Positions 1-10,319 of a stretch of DNA of 64,000 nucleotides are shown here, in pieces. The notes beneath the pieces are model-generated. The model was given only the letters and a program-made list of their open reading frames with translations. It made no database searches and had not been told where the DNA came from. The stretch is from positions 186,001 through 250,000 of the forward strand of contig NZ_JAAOZC010000001.1 in the NCBI RefSeq assembly GCF_011761305.1. The letters are read 5' to 3'. The translations under genes were made by a program, and so were the position numbers. The stretch's first letter is position 1. Every line of letters begins with the position of its first letter. This DNA comes from Sphingomonas vulcanisoli (GTDB lineage Bacteria; Pseudomonadota; Alphaproteobacteria; Sphingomonadales; Sphingomonadaceae).

Positions 1-710
1 ACGGTATCGACCATATGTTCGAGCACGCGCGGCCCCGCCAGCTGTCCGTCCTTGGTGACGTGGCCGACCATCACCAGCGCCGTGCCGCGTTCCTTGGCAT
101 AGCGGATCAGCTCCTGCGCGGCGGCGCGGACCTGACTGACCGTGCCCGGCGCGCCCTCGATCAAATCCGAATGCATCGTCTGGATCGAATCGATCACCAG
201 CAGGGCCGGGGGCGCGTCGCAATCGAGCGTGGTGAGGATGTCGCGCACCGAAGTCGCCGCGCCGAGCTGCACTGGCGCAGCACCAAGCCCCAGCCGCCGC
301 GCGCGCAGCCGCACCTGATCGGCGGCTTCCTCGCCCGAGATATAGGTCACCCGCTGCCCGGCCAGCGCCATGCGCCCTGCTGCCTGGAGCAGCAGTGTCG
401 ATTTGCCGATCCCCGGATCGCCGCCGATCAGCGTCGCCGAGGCCGAGACCAGCCCGCCGCCGAGCGCGCGATCGAGCTCTGCAATCCCCGCCGCCAGCCG
501 TGGCGGCAGCACGACATCGGCATCGAGCCCCGATAGCGCAATCGCCCGCCCGCCGGCGCGCAGATCATGCTTGGCCGCGAAGGGCGTGACATTGCCGCTG
601 CGCTCCTCGACCAGACTGTTCCACTCGGCGCAATCGGCACACTGCCCCTGCCAGCGCGAACTCACGCCCCCACAGGCCTGGCAGACATAGCGACGCTGAA
701 GCTTGGCCAT
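1..710 (-). CDS. radA: DNA repair protein RadA (Sms), N-terminal part, cut by window edge
   Basis: RadA is a RecA-like ATPase that helps process recombination intermediates. The protein starts MAKLQRRYVCQACGG and has a four-cysteine zinc finger (C10, C13, C24, C27). A Walker A motif GGDPGIGKST follows near residue 95, and a Walker B-like stretch ALLVIDSIQT comes later. About 236 residues are visible; the C-terminal half, with the KNRFG and Lon-like domains, lies left of the window. The ATG at 710 is the natural start because the zinc finger begins immediately after it. The gene is divergent from the next gene, with a palindromic repeat in the gap. Confidence 0.95.
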   Translation of the reverse strand, partial: MAKLQRRYVCQACGGVSSRWQGQCADCAEWNSLVEERSGNVTPFAAKHDLRAGGRAIALSGLDADVVLPPRLAAGIAELDRALGGGLVSASATLIGGDPGIGKSTLLLQAAGRMALAGQRVTYISGEEAADQVRLRARRLGLGAAPVQLGAATSVRDILTTLDCDAPPALLVIDSIQTMHSDLIEGAPGTVSQVRAAAQELIRYAKERGTALVMVGHVTKDGQLAGPRVLEHMVDT

Positions 711-804
711 CGATGCTCCGTGTGAACGAAGGAAGAACATAGCAAGCGTCCTGCCTTAGTTCAACGGCAAAAGCGAGGCTCGGCTAGATGGATCGGCATT
801 TGGA

Positions 805-924
805 ATCCTCCCCTGCAAGGGGAGGTGGCAGCCCGAAGGGCTGACGGAGGGGTGTCTCTCTCCTAGATAGCGCGACACCCCTCCTACGCGCTTCGCGCGC
901 CACCTCCCCTTTCAGGGGAGGATT
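805..924. repeat. Palindromic intergenic repeat, family A, copy 1
   Basis: The element is bounded by inverted ends AATCCTCCCC and GGGGAGGATT. Each end is itself a small hairpin around CTCCCC/GGGGAG, and an inner arm pair (GGAGGGGTGTC and GACACCCCTCC) closes the centre. It sits between the divergent radA and the 133-residue gene. Related copies occur at 3564, 5175, 29233 and 44901, with a hairpin-only copy at 52847. Confidence 0.85.
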
Positions 925-963
925 TGTCATCGCTATGGTCGTGGACCCTGCCTAGAGTAAGAC

Positions 964-1365
964 ATGACCATCGAGACGCTGGCCGATTGGCTCGAACAGC
1001 AAGGGATCGTGCCCGCCGAGGGACCGGGGAGCATTGCCGATGTCGCGCTGGTGCGCCGCCTGCTGATCCAGGCCGCGGGGGAGCGGCGGGCGGTTAGCTA
1101 TTCGGAATTGCTCGGCGCGCTGGGCCATCGGTTCACGCGCCCCAAGGTGCGCGCGCTTTGTAAGACTCTGGATGCGGTCGAGGAGGGTGAGGGTGCCGGG
1201 TTGGCGGTACTGGTCGTGCGCGAGAGCGATCGGCTGCCGGGGCAGGGCTGGTGGGTGGCGCAGACGGCGCGGGGGTATGCTGGTCCCTGGAACGGACCGG
1301 GCGCGGAGGCCCACGTTGGCGCGCTTCAGCAGATGTTGTTTGAGCGGTGGAACGCCACACCATAG
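964..1365 (+). CDS. Conserved-looking protein of unknown function (133 aa)
   Basis: The product is a soluble protein of 133 residues without signal peptide or membrane segment. It starts MTIETLADWLEQQG. The middle (SYSELLGALG, then ALCKTLDAV) reads like a winged-helix or alkyltransferase-like fold. It is followed by LAVLVVRESDRLPGQGWW, a pattern seen in small proteins that share a fold with O6-alkylguanine transferases. No catalytic PCHR-type cysteine motif is present, so enzyme activity is not implied. Base composition and codon use match the neighbours. The function is not recognised. Confidence 0.6.
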   Translation: MTIETLADWLEQQGIVPAEGPGSIADVALVRRLLIQAAGERRAVSYSELLGALGHRFTRPKVRALCKTLDAVEEGEGAGLAVLVVRESDRLPGQGWWVAQTARGYAGPWNGPGAEAHVGALQQMLFERWNATP

Positions 1366-1366
1366 C

Positions 1367-1446
1367 CCCGTTTGTGCTGAGCCTGTCGAAGCACCGTTCT
1401 TCTTGATAGAAAGAACAGCCCTTCGACAAGCTCAGGGCGAACGGGG
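1367..1446. repeat. Palindromic repeat, family B, copy 1, between convergent genes
   Basis: This long imperfect inverted repeat has arms CCCGTTTGTGCTGAGCCTGT and its partner ending CTCAGGGCGAACGGG, with CTTCGACA-type motifs inside each arm. It fills the gap between the stop codons of two convergent genes (1365 and 1473). Other copies lie at 6539, 49021 and 54522, and a related one lies inside ccmF. Confidence 0.85.
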
Positions 1447-1472
1447 ATAGGTTCGCCTTAAATCCTAAGAGC

Positions 1473-1856
1473 TCAGTAGAAATCGGCCGGGTTGGGCGTC
1501 GGCATGTTGCAGGCGCGCTGGTTGCCGCGCTTGCACGCCGCCGCCTGCCAGCGCCACGCCGCCATGGCATCGGCATAGGCCGCCTGCTGGCGCGCCCAGC
1601 GGGCATCGGTGCGGTTCACGGCGCGGTCGTGCTGGGCAAGCGCGGCCATATAGGCCTCGCGGTCGGCCTGATACTGGGCGTCGCCCTCCGCGGTTTTGGC
1701 CTGCGCCATGTCATCGGCCGAAAGCACGGCGCCGTTGGCGGCCTGCGTACCCGGATTGGGTGAGGCCGGAGCGGGCTGGGGGCTGTTGGGATCGTAAGCC
1801 TGCGCGAGTAGCGGCGTCGCAACGAGCGCGCCGGCGATCAAAAGGATGCGAACCAT
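1473..1856 (-). CDS. Small exported protein of unknown function (127 aa)
   Basis: The N-terminus MVRILLIAGALVATPLLAQA is a clear Sec signal peptide with predicted cleavage after AQA near residue 20. The mature part is proline-rich at first (about residues 21-40). It is then alanine- and glutamine-rich and probably helical, ending with a pair of cysteines (AACKRGNQRACNM) that could form a disulfide. It is probably periplasmic. The family is not recognised beyond resembling small secreted proteins of sphingomonads. Confidence 0.75.
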   Translation of the reverse strand: MVRILLIAGALVATPLLAQAYDPNSPQPAPASPNPGTQAANGAVLSADDMAQAKTAEGDAQYQADREAYMAALAQHDRAVNRTDARWARQQAAYADAMAAWRWQAAACKRGNQRACNMPTPNPADFY

Positions 1857-1910
1857 AGTCTCTCTCCTGATTGTTGCGGCCCCAACGCCCTTGCGCCGGA
1901 GCCGTTCCGA

Positions 1911-2561
1911 TCAGGCGGTGACGGGTGCGAAGCTGCCGGTGCCTTCGTCGAGCAGATGCAATTGGCCGTCGGCGATCGCGAACAGCCCGCCGTGCAGTTT
2001 GAGCTTGTCCGCCTGCTCCCGCTCCCGGACCATCGGGAAGCTACGCAGGTTGGCGAGGCTGACCTTGATGCAGGCGAATTCCAGCGCGCGGATCGCTTCG
2101 GCTTCGGGCAGGCCCTTGGCCTCGACCTCGTCGCGCGCATCGTCGAGCAGCTTCACCCAGTCGGCGATGAAGCCGCCTTCTCCGCGCGGTGCATTCTCGA
2201 ACAGGCGCTGCAGCGAAGCCTTCACACCGCCGCAGGCGCCATGGCCCATCACGATGACGTCGCTGACTTCCAGCACGGTGACCGCAAATTCCAGCGCCGC
2301 GGAAACGCCATGGCGCCCCGGCGTCGTCTCATAGGGCGGCACCAGATTGGCGACGTTGCGCACCACGAAGATCTCACCTGGGGAGACATCGAAGATCTGC
2401 GCGGGATCGACTCGGCTGTCCGAACAGGCGATCACCATCACCTTCGGGCTCTGGCCCTCGGCCAGTTCCGCCCAGCGATCGCGCTGGGGGCTCCAGCCGG
2501 TGCTGCGGAACCGCTGGTAGCCTGCGAGAAGGCCGGTGAAGTCGCTCGGGGTCTTGCTCAT
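1911..2561 (-). CDS. Beta-class carbonic anhydrase
   Basis: It interconverts CO2 and bicarbonate. The zinc ligands and catalytic dyad of the beta class are visible: CSDSRVDP (C46, D48, R50) and HGACGG (H107, C110). At 216 residues it has normal length, with no signal peptide, so it is cytoplasmic. It is divergent from lipA with a 74-base gap that probably carries both promoters. Confidence 0.95.
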   Translation of the reverse strand: MSKTPSDFTGLLAGYQRFRSTGWSPQRDRWAELAEGQSPKVMVIACSDSRVDPAQIFDVSPGEIFVVRNVANLVPPYETTPGRHGVSAALEFAVTVLEVSDVIVMGHGACGGVKASLQRLFENAPRGEGGFIADWVKLLDDARDEVEAKGLPEAEAIRALEFACIKVSLANLRSFPMVREREQADKLKLHGGLFAIADGQLHLLDEGTGSFAPVTA

Positions 2562-2635
2562 CGGCGCTCCGTTAGCGATCGATCGGCGAATGGCAAGGGC
2601 TGGCGATTTGCCCCTCCGCTCGCTATCTGCGCACC

Positions 2636-3562
2636 ATGATCGAGCCGCTCGCCCAGCCTTATCCTCTCCGCCAGCGCAAGCCGGACTGGATCCGCGTCAA
2701 GGCGCCTATGGGCGCGGCGTTCAACGAGACCAAGGCGCTGATGCGCCGCCTCAATCTGGCGACGGTCTGCGAGGAAGCGGCCTGCCCCAATATCGGCGAG
2801 TGCTGGACCAAGAAGCACGCGACGGTGATGATCCTGGGCGATACCTGCACGCGCGCCTGCGCCTTCTGCAACGTCAAGACGGGGATGCCGCGCGCGGTCG
2901 ATCTTCTCGAGCCGCAGCATGTCGCCGATGCCGCCGCCGAGTTGGGCCTCGAACATATCGTCATCACCTCGGTCGATCGCGACGATCTCAAGGACGGGGG
3001 CGCGAGCCAGTTCGTCAAGGTGATCGAGGCGCTGCGCACGGCGACCCCCAACACCACGATCGAAATCCTCACCCCCGATTTCCGCAACAAGGCCGATGCC
3101 GCGATCGAGGCGATCGTCGCCGCCCGCCCCGACGTCTACAATCACAATCTGGAGACGGTGCCGAGGCTCTATCCCACGATCCGCCCGGGCGCGCGCTACT
3201 ATGCCTCCCTGCGGCTGCTGGAGCAGGTGAAGCGGCTCGATCCTTCGATCTTCACCAAATCGGGCGTGATGGTGGGCCTGGGCGAGCAACGTATGGAGGT
3301 CCATCAGGTTATGGACGACATGCGCTCGGCAGGGATCGATTTCCTGACGATGGGCCAATATCTCCAGCCGACACCCAAGCACGCCAAGGTCGAGGCGTTC
3401 GTTTCGCCCAAGGAGTTTGAAGCCTATGCCGCGATCGCGCGCGCCAAGGGTTTCCTGCTCGTCGCGGCGAGCCCGCTGACCCGCTCAAGCTATCACGCCG
3501 GCGACGATTTCGCGCGGATGAAGGCCGCGCGCGATGCGCAGCTGGCGAGGGTGGCAGCCTAA
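2636..3562 (+). CDS. lipA: Lipoyl synthase
   Basis: This radical-SAM enzyme inserts two sulfurs into octanoyl groups on lipoate-dependent proteins. The auxiliary cluster ligands are C45, C50 and C56 ([12 protein letters not shown]). The SAM cluster ligands are C71, C75 and C78 (CTRACAFC). At 308 residues it is full length. The sequence ends in a conserved-looking RSSYHAGD segment with the RSSY serine expected for the auxiliary cluster. Repeat A2 and the COQ10-like gene follow directly, an order common in alphaproteobacteria. Confidence 0.97.
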   Translation: MIEPLAQPYPLRQRKPDWIRVKAPMGAAFNETKALMRRLNLATVCEEAACPNIGECWTKKHATVMILGDTCTRACAFCNVKTGMPRAVDLLEPQHVADAAAELGLEHIVITSVDRDDLKDGGASQFVKVIEALRTATPNTTIEILTPDFRNKADAAIEAIVAARPDVYNHNLETVPRLYPTIRPGARYYASLRLLEQVKRLDPSIFTKSGVMVGLGEQRMEVHQVMDDMRSAGIDFLTMGQYLQPTPKHAKVEAFVSPKEFEAYAAIARAKGFLLVAASPLTRSSYHAGDDFARMKAARDAQLARVAA

Positions 3563-3563
3563 T

Positions 3564-3693
3564 GATCCTCCCCGGCACGGGGAGGGGGACCATGCACTGC
3601 ATGGTGGAGGGGGCTCTCAACAGGCGCTGCGCCCAGCGAATAACCCCCTCCGTCACGCCTTCGGCGCGCCACCTTCCCGTGCCGGGGAGGATC
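3564..3693. repeat. Palindromic repeat, family A, copy 2
   Basis: The ends are GATCCTCCCC and GGGGAGGATC. The element begins two bases after the lipA stop codon and ends four bases before the GTG of the next gene. Its right arm (GGGGAGG at about 3684-3690) is at the correct distance to act as the ribosome binding site of that gene. Internal arms GGAGGGGGCTCTC and ACCCCCTCC pair around a short centre. Confidence 0.85.
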
Positions 3694-3697
3694 TGAG

Positions 3698-4192
3698 GTG
3701 CCCAAACACTCCGAAACCCGCCATCTGCCCTACACGCCGGAGCAGATGTTCGATCTCGTCGCCGATGTCGGGCGCTATGCCGAGTTCCTGCCCTGGGTCG
3801 TGGCGGTGCGTGTGCGTTCCGATGGCGAGACCGAGATGCTCGCCGATCTGATCGTCGGCTTCATGGCGCTGCGCGAGAAATTCACATCGAAGGTGACCAA
3901 GGAGCGCCCGGGCCGCGTCCATGTCGATTATATCGAAGGACCACTGGCCTATCTCCACAATGATTGGATGTTTCGGCCCGATGGCAAAGGCGGCTGCTTC
4001 GTCGATTTCACCGTCGATTTCGCGTTCCGCAGCCGGATCTTCGAGGCTCTGGCCGGGCAGATGTTCGGCCTCGCACTGCGCAAGATGATCGGCGCGTTCG
4101 AGGAGCGCGCCGCCAAGCTTTACGGTGCGTCCGTGCCTTCGCCCAGCGGGGCGTCCGGCAGCAGCAGTTCGAGCGCGCACAGCGCCGCCTGA
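3698..4192 (+). CDS. COQ10/RatA-like START-domain protein, ubiquinone-binding
   Basis: Members of this family (COQ10 in mitochondria, RatA/YfjG in bacteria) bind ubiquinone or related lipids and support respiration. The sequence PYTPEQMFDLVADVGRYAEFLPW is the typical start of the fold, and later strands end in a helix LRKMIGAFEERAAKLYG. The GTG start at 3698 is chosen because GGGGAGG lies seven bases upstream. The last 22 residues form a serine-rich tail that overlaps the convergent cinA gene. Confidence 0.88.
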   Translation: MPKHSETRHLPYTPEQMFDLVADVGRYAEFLPWVVAVRVRSDGETEMLADLIVGFMALREKFTSKVTKERPGRVHVDYIEGPLAYLHNDWMFRPDGKGGCFVDFTVDFAFRSRIFEALAGQMFGLALRKMIGAFEERAAKLYGASVPSPSGASGSSSSSAHSAA

Positions 4193-4656
4193 TGGCGGAT
4201 GCCGCCGCGGCCGATATCGCCGAAGCGCTTCTCGTCGGTCAGCGCCTTGTCGGGATCGTCATTCTTGAGCGCGCGCGCGAAGATCACCGTGCCCACCGGC
4301 TTGCGATCCGATCCGCCTGACGGTCCGGCGATGCCGGTGATCGCCACTGCGATATCGGCATTGGCCTTCGCGGCCGCGCCGTGCGCCATCGCCCATGCGG
4401 TGGCGAGGCTGACCGCGCCGAACGTCTCGATCACATCCTGCGCCACGCCGAGCGCTGCGATCTTGGCTTCGTCCGCATAGGTGACGAAGCCTGCCAGGAA
4501 GACATCCGACGATCCGGGAATCTCGGTCAGCGCCGCGCTCACCAGCCCACCCGTGCAGCTTTCGGCGACCGCGATGCGGCGTCCCGCAGCGCGGTTGGCA
4601 TCGATCACGCGCCGCGCGAGAGCGACGAGATCGTCGGGGAGAAGGGCGTCGCTCAT
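4120..4656 (-). CDS. CinA C-terminal domain amidase (nicotinamide-nucleotide amidohydrolase, PncC type)
   Basis: PncC-type enzymes deamidate NMN to nicotinate mononucleotide. The protein is the stand-alone 178-residue C-terminal domain without the molybdopterin-binding half. Family motifs are AVAESCTGGLVSAALTEIPG, FVTYADEAK, and AITGIAGPSGG. It overlaps the upstream secreted-protein gene by 4 bases (ATGA), so ispDF, that gene and cinA form one operon. Its last 73 bases overlap the convergent COQ10-like gene. Confidence 0.92.
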   Translation of the reverse strand: MSDALLPDDLVALARRVIDANRAAGRRIAVAESCTGGLVSAALTEIPGSSDVFLAGFVTYADEAKIAALGVAQDVIETFGAVSLATAWAMAHGAAAKANADIAVAITGIAGPSGGSDRKPVGTVIFARALKNDDPDKALTDEKRFGDIGRGGIRHQAALCALELLLPDAPLGEGTDAP

Positions 4657-5189
4657 GGCCGGGGCTCTATGTGGGGTTCGGGCCGACAGATGTGAAGCAC
4701 GCCTGCTATGCCTTTGTCTTTCTTGTCCGCGATCGTCGCGGCCATCGCGGCGAGCTCGCCGAGATTATGCCCCGGCAGTGGCGCGGCCTGCGTGATCGCG
4801 GCGTTGATCGTGCCGCAATCGCCGATGTTCACCGCCTTGGCCAGCAATTTGCCAAGCATCGGCTCAAGCAACATGCGCAGCACGTCGGAGTTCATTTCTT
4901 CCGGCATCGGCTGGCCGAGCAATTGGGAGAAAAACCCCGCCATCGTGCGTCGCGCCAGCGGCCATGCGGCGTCGGCATCGGGCTGGTAGCGGCGGGCGAG
5001 CGCCTCGGCATTGATCGAGAGATAGGCGTTCGGGCCGAGTGAGTTCGCACAGCGCCTGGCAACGCCTTGGACCAGCGAGGGCAGCGCGAAGGTGACGAGC
5101 GACGCGGCCTGGCCCTGCGAGATACAACGGGGGGCCTGGGCGATCGAGGCGGTGGGGAGGGTTAGGCTGAGGAGGAGGCCGACGCACAT
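4653..5189 (-). CDS. Exported protein of unknown function with a repeat element at its start
   Basis: From the ATG at 5189 the product is 178 residues with a signal-like start MCVGLLLSLTLPTASIAQA. The mature part is helical, with cysteines near residues 22, 47, 127 and 169 that could pair in the periplasm. An in-frame GTG at 5336 overlaps the ispDF stop as GTGA and gives a 227-residue form whose N-terminal part is encoded by repeat A3. Removing that stretch would leave a short, ordinary signal peptide running into LLLSLTLPTASIAQA, so the repeat probably entered the signal-peptide codons. Which start is used cannot be decided here. No family recognised. Confidence 0.7.
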   Translation of the reverse strand: MCVGLLLSLTLPTASIAQAPRCISQGQAASLVTFALPSLVQGVARRCANSLGPNAYLSINAEALARRYQPDADAAWPLARRTMAGFFSQLLGQPMPEEMNSDVLRMLLEPMLGKLLAKAVNIGDCGTINAAITQAAPLPGHNLGELAAMAATIADKKDKGIAGVLHICRPEPHIEPRP

Positions 5190-5331
5190 CCTCCCTGAGC
5201 TTGCTCGGGGAGGGGGACCAGCCGCAGGCTGGTGGGGGGGAGAATGCGCAACCGTTGCGCCTTGCCCCTCCACCACGCTTCGCGCGGTCCCCCTCCCCAA
5301 GACAAGCTTGGGGAGGATGTGCGTCGGCCTC
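5175..5331. repeat. Palindromic repeat, family A, copy 3, overlapping a gene start
   Basis: Inverted arms GAGGCCGACGCACATCCTCC and GGAGGATGTGCGTCGGCCTC (20 bases each) enclose two smaller hairpins, at about 5190-5240 and 5270-5315. The left arm contains the ATG at 5189 of the downstream gene. The whole element is an open reading frame in phase with that gene, back to the ispDF stop. Confidence 0.88.
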
Positions 5332-5332
5332 T

Positions 5333-6490
5333 TCACAACCCCACCTCCGGCACACGCACCGTCGCCACCGCCTGCGCGGCGATGCCTTCGCCGCGGCCGG
5401 TGAAGCCCAGTTTCTCGGTGGTGGTGGCTTTCACGCTGACCTGAGCCTCCGAAATCGCCAGAAGTTCCGCGATGCGCGCGCGGATCGCCGGGCGATGCGG
5501 CCCGATCTTGGGCGCTTCGCAGATGATCGTGACATCGACATGATCGATCCGCCCGCCCGCCTGCGTCACCAGATCGCGCGCATGGGTGAGGAACTGGTGC
5601 GAGGCTGCGCCGCGCCAGCGCTCGTCGGATGGCGGGAAATGGCTGCCGATATCGCCGTCGCCGATCGTGCCGAGCAAAGCATCGACCAACGCATGCAGCG
5701 CGACATCGGCATCGGAATGGCCCGCCAGTGCCTTGCCGTGCGGCACCTTGACCCCGCCGAGCCAGAGATGATCGCCCTGCGTAAAGGCATGAACATCGAA
5801 GCCCATGCCGGTCCGTGAGACCAGCGCCGGCGCGTGCCGCCGTTCCGCCGCGCCAAAATCCTCGGCCCAGGTAATCTTTTCGAGCATCGCCGATCCTTCG
5901 ACCATCGCCACCGCATAGCGCGCGTGGCGCACCATCTGCGCATCGTCGCTCGCCTCGCGGGACGCATCCCATGCGGCATGCGCATCGCGCAGCAGCTTGG
6001 TATGGAAGGCTTGCGGTGTCTGCACCCTGACCAAAGTCTCGCGCGGCACGACGTCGCCCAAGGTCGGGCCGCCCAGCGCCAGCGTATCCGCCACCGGCAA
6101 AACCGGGATCGCGCCCGCCGCCGTTTCCAGGGCTTTGATCAGTCGATCGATCACGGATGCCGGCAGGAAGGGCCGCGCTGCGTCATGCACCAGCACCCAA
6201 TCGCCGGTGATCGCCGCAAGCCCGTTGGCCACCGACTCGCGTCGCAACGCACCGCCGATCACCGGCGCGGGCAGGGGACGATCGCCGATCGCCTCTGCAT
6301 AAAGCGCGCCTTGCCCGTCGCCGATCACCACGACGATCTCATCGATCGCGGAATGCGCGAGCAGGGCATCGACCGCATGCGCCAGCACGGGCTTGCCCGC
6401 CACGATCCGATATTGCTTGGGGATATCGCCGCCGATGCGGCTGCCGGAACCTGCCGCAACGACCAGCGCCGAGATGCGATGGCTCATCAT
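5333..6490 (-). CDS. ispDF: Bifunctional IspD/IspF (MEP isoprenoid pathway)
   Basis: This fusion carries 2-C-methyl-D-erythritol 4-phosphate cytidylyltransferase (IspD) followed by 2-C-methyl-D-erythritol 2,4-cyclodiphosphate synthase (IspF). IspD covers about residues 1-222, with the nucleotide-binding start [18 protein letters not shown]. IspF covers about 228-385, with its metal ligands in GFDVHAF and the partner GHSDADV. The fusion is normal in many alphaproteobacteria. It is the first gene of an operon with the exported protein and cinA. The 385-residue length matches the family. Confidence 0.96.
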   Translation of the reverse strand: MMSHRISALVVAAGSGSRIGGDIPKQYRIVAGKPVLAHAVDALLAHSAIDEIVVVIGDGQGALYAEAIGDRPLPAPVIGGALRRESVANGLAAITGDWVLVHDAARPFLPASVIDRLIKALETAAGAIPVLPVADTLALGGPTLGDVVPRETLVRVQTPQAFHTKLLRDAHAAWDASREASDDAQMVRHARYAVAMVEGSAMLEKITWAEDFGAAERRHAPALVSRTGMGFDVHAFTQGDHLWLGGVKVPHGKALAGHSDADVALHALVDALLGTIGDGDIGSHFPPSDERWRGAASHQFLTHARDLVTQAGGRIDHVDVTIICEAPKIGPHRPAIRARIAELLAISEAQVSVKATTTEKLGFTGRGEGIAAQAVATVRVPEVGL

Positions 6491-6538
6491 GCGGGCGCTT
6501 ACTGCAACCCTCGTTCAAAAGAAATCCGTCCCCTTTTT

Positions 6539-6620
6539 CCGTTTGCCCTGAGCTTGTCGAAGGGCCGTTCTTCTTCCGAGGGCCAGAAGGGCAGTGCTTC
6601 GACAGGCTCAGCATGAACGG
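6539..6620. repeat. Palindromic repeat, family B, copy 2
   Basis: The ends are CCGTTTGCCCTGAGCTTGTC and a partner GACAGGCTCAGCATGAACGG. It lies between the divergent ispDF and dusB genes, the only intergenic family B copy not between convergent genes. Confidence 0.85.
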
Positions 6621-6688
6621 TAGTGGGTTGTCGCGGACAGCGCACCCCGCTACGGGTCTGCCGCTTTTTTAGGCAGAGTAAACCAACA

Positions 6689-7690
6689 GTGTCCGCGCGC
6701 CTCAAACCGATCCACATCGGCCCCGTCACCATCGAAACGCCGGTGATCCTGGCGCCGATGACCGGCGTCTCCGATCTGCCTTTCCGCAAAATGGTGCGGG
6801 CGTTCGGATCGGGTCTCAACGTGACCGAGATGATCGCGTCCCAAGCCGCGATCCGCGAAACGCGCCAGAGCCTGCAGAAGGCGCTGTGGGATCCGTCCGA
6901 GGATCCGGTCTCGATGCAGCTCGTCGGCTGCGAACCCGCGCAGATGGGCGAGGCGGCCAAGCTCGCCGAAGATAAGGGCGCGGCGATCGTCGACATCAAC
7001 ATGGGCTGCCCGGTGCGCAAAGTGGTCAACGGCGATGCCGGTTCGGCGCTGATGGCCAAGCCCAAGCTCGCCGCCGAATTGATCGCGGCGACGGTGAAGG
7101 CGGTGAAGGTGCCGGTTACGCTCAAGATGCGGATGGGTTGGGACCACCAGAGCCTCAATGCGCCCGAGCTGGCGCGCGTGGCCGAGGATCTCGGCATCCA
7201 GATGATCACCGTCCACGGCCGCACCCGCTGTCAGCTTTACAAGGGCACGGCGGATTGGGCGTTCGTGCGCAAGGTGAAGGATGCGGTCTCGATCCCCGTC
7301 ATCGTCAACGGCGATATCCTCTCGCCGGACGATGCCACCGAGGCGCTGGCGCAATCGGGCGCCGATGGCGTGATGATCGGGCGCGGCGCCTATGGCCGCC
7401 CCTGGCTGCTCGATCAGGTGATGCGCTGGCTGCAGCATGGCGAGCGCCGCGCCGATCCGGCGATCGACGTGCAATATGACGTGTTGACCGATCACTACCG
7501 CCAGATGCTCGCGCTCTACGGGCGCGAAGTCGGCGTCAACATGGCGCGCAAGCATCTCGGCTGGTACACCAAGGGCCTGCCCGGCTCGGCCGAGTTCCGC
7601 AATCGCGTCAACCAGGAACCCGATCCCGATACCGTGCTCGCGATGCTCGCCGAATTCTATGCGCCGTGGCGAACAAGGGCCGCGGCTTGA
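6689..7690 (+). CDS. dusB: tRNA-dihydrouridine synthase B
   Basis: This flavoenzyme reduces uridines in tRNA to dihydrouridine. It has a TIM-barrel with [13 protein letters not shown] near the start, NMGCPVRKV with the catalytic cysteine, [20 protein letters not shown], and a final [10 protein letters not shown] phosphate-binding motif. The GTG at 6689 gives 333 residues. An upstream in-frame extension to 6623 adds an unlikely basic leader. It is the first gene of the dusB-ntr block and overlaps ntrB by 25 bases. Confidence 0.93.
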   Translation: MSARLKPIHIGPVTIETPVILAPMTGVSDLPFRKMVRAFGSGLNVTEMIASQAAIRETRQSLQKALWDPSEDPVSMQLVGCEPAQMGEAAKLAEDKGAAIVDINMGCPVRKVVNGDAGSALMAKPKLAAELIAATVKAVKVPVTLKMRMGWDHQSLNAPELARVAEDLGIQMITVHGRTRCQLYKGTADWAFVRKVKDAVSIPVIVNGDILSPDDATEALAQSGADGVMIGRGAYGRPWLLDQVMRWLQHGERRADPAIDVQYDVLTDHYRQMLALYGREVGVNMARKHLGWYTKGLPGSAEFRNRVNQEPDPDTVLAMLAEFYAPWRTRAAA

Positions 7691-8783
7691 ACATCATCCA
7701 ACGGGTGCGCGGCCTGACGGGGAAGGCCGCGAACGAGCTGATCGCCGCGATGCCGACGCCGGTGATCACCATCGATGATCAGGCGCGTGTGCAGGATGTC
7801 AATTCGGCGGCCGAGCAGTTGCTGATCCTGTCGCGCGCGGCGGTGGTCGGCGCGGCCATCCGGGATGTGATCGGTTACGAAGTCGATCCCGAGGCGACCG
7901 AGACGCCGCTGGTCGCCTATGGCGAGGATCTGCTGCTCACCGGCGGGCGCAGCCAGCGCGCCGATGTGCTGATCGCGCCCTGGCCGGAACGCGCGGGCTG
8001 GCGGATCATCACGCTCCATGCGCACCCGTCTGCCGCGCCAATCGCGCGCCGCAGCCGCCACGGCAGCGGCACCGCCACCGCCGCCGGCGCCGCCGCAATG
8101 CTGGCGCACGAGATCAAGAACCCGCTTTCGGGCATCCGGGGCGCCGCCCAGCTGCTGGAGAGCGGCCTGGGCGATGAATCGCGCGCGCTCACCCGGCTGA
8201 TCCGTGACGAGGTTGATCGCGTCGCCGCGCTGATCGATCGGATGGAGGGCTTCACCGATACGCGCCCACTGGAGACTGCGCCGCACAATATCCACGCCAT
8301 CCTCGATCACGCCCGATCGGTGGCGATCAGCGGTCTGCCGCCCGAGATCAAGCTGCGCGAGCGCTATGATCCCTCGCTGCCTGCGGTGCTCGTCCATCGC
8401 GATTCGCTGGTGCAGGTGCTGATCAACCTTATCAAGAACGCCGCCGAGGCATTGGGACCGTTGGGCGGCGAGATTACGCTGACCTCGGCCTATCGGCATG
8501 GTGTCGGCACGGTGACCGAGCGGGGTGGCCAGCGCCGCTCGCTGCCGATCGAGGTCTGCGTGATCGACGATGGCGCCGGCGTGCGTTCGGACATCGCCGA
8601 GCATCTGTTCGATCCGTTCATCAGCACCAAGCCGACCGGACGCGGCCTGGGCCTGGCGCTGGTCCACAAATTGATCGCCGATCAGGGCGGCATCGTCGAA
8701 TATGCGCGCGAGGGGCGGCCGGAGCGGACCGTTTTCCGGATCCTGCTGCCCCGCGCGCCGCGGCCCGAGCCTGAGGCGGCGCG

Positions 8784-8787
<4 letters not shown>
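7666..8787 (+). CDS. ntrB: Nitrogen regulation sensor histidine kinase NtrB
   Basis: NtrB (GlnL) is the soluble kinase/phosphatase of NtrC, controlled by PII. It has a PAS domain at about residues 20-120. A HisKA region contains the phosphoacceptor H148 in [13 protein letters not shown]. The HATPase has N-box [11 protein letters not shown] and G-box [12 protein letters not shown]. No membrane segment is present. The GTG start at 7666 overlaps the end of dusB; TTG at 7687 is a possible alternative. Its end overlaps ntrC by 4 bases. Confidence 0.95.
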
Positions 8788-10220
<1,433 letters not shown>

Positions 10221-10319
10221 GGTCGACCACCTGTGCTGTTCGTCGCATTCGCCCGACGACACGCCGCATTTCGTCGCACTGTGCTTGAATGGCCACGGTG
10301 CTGTGTTACCAAAGCAACA

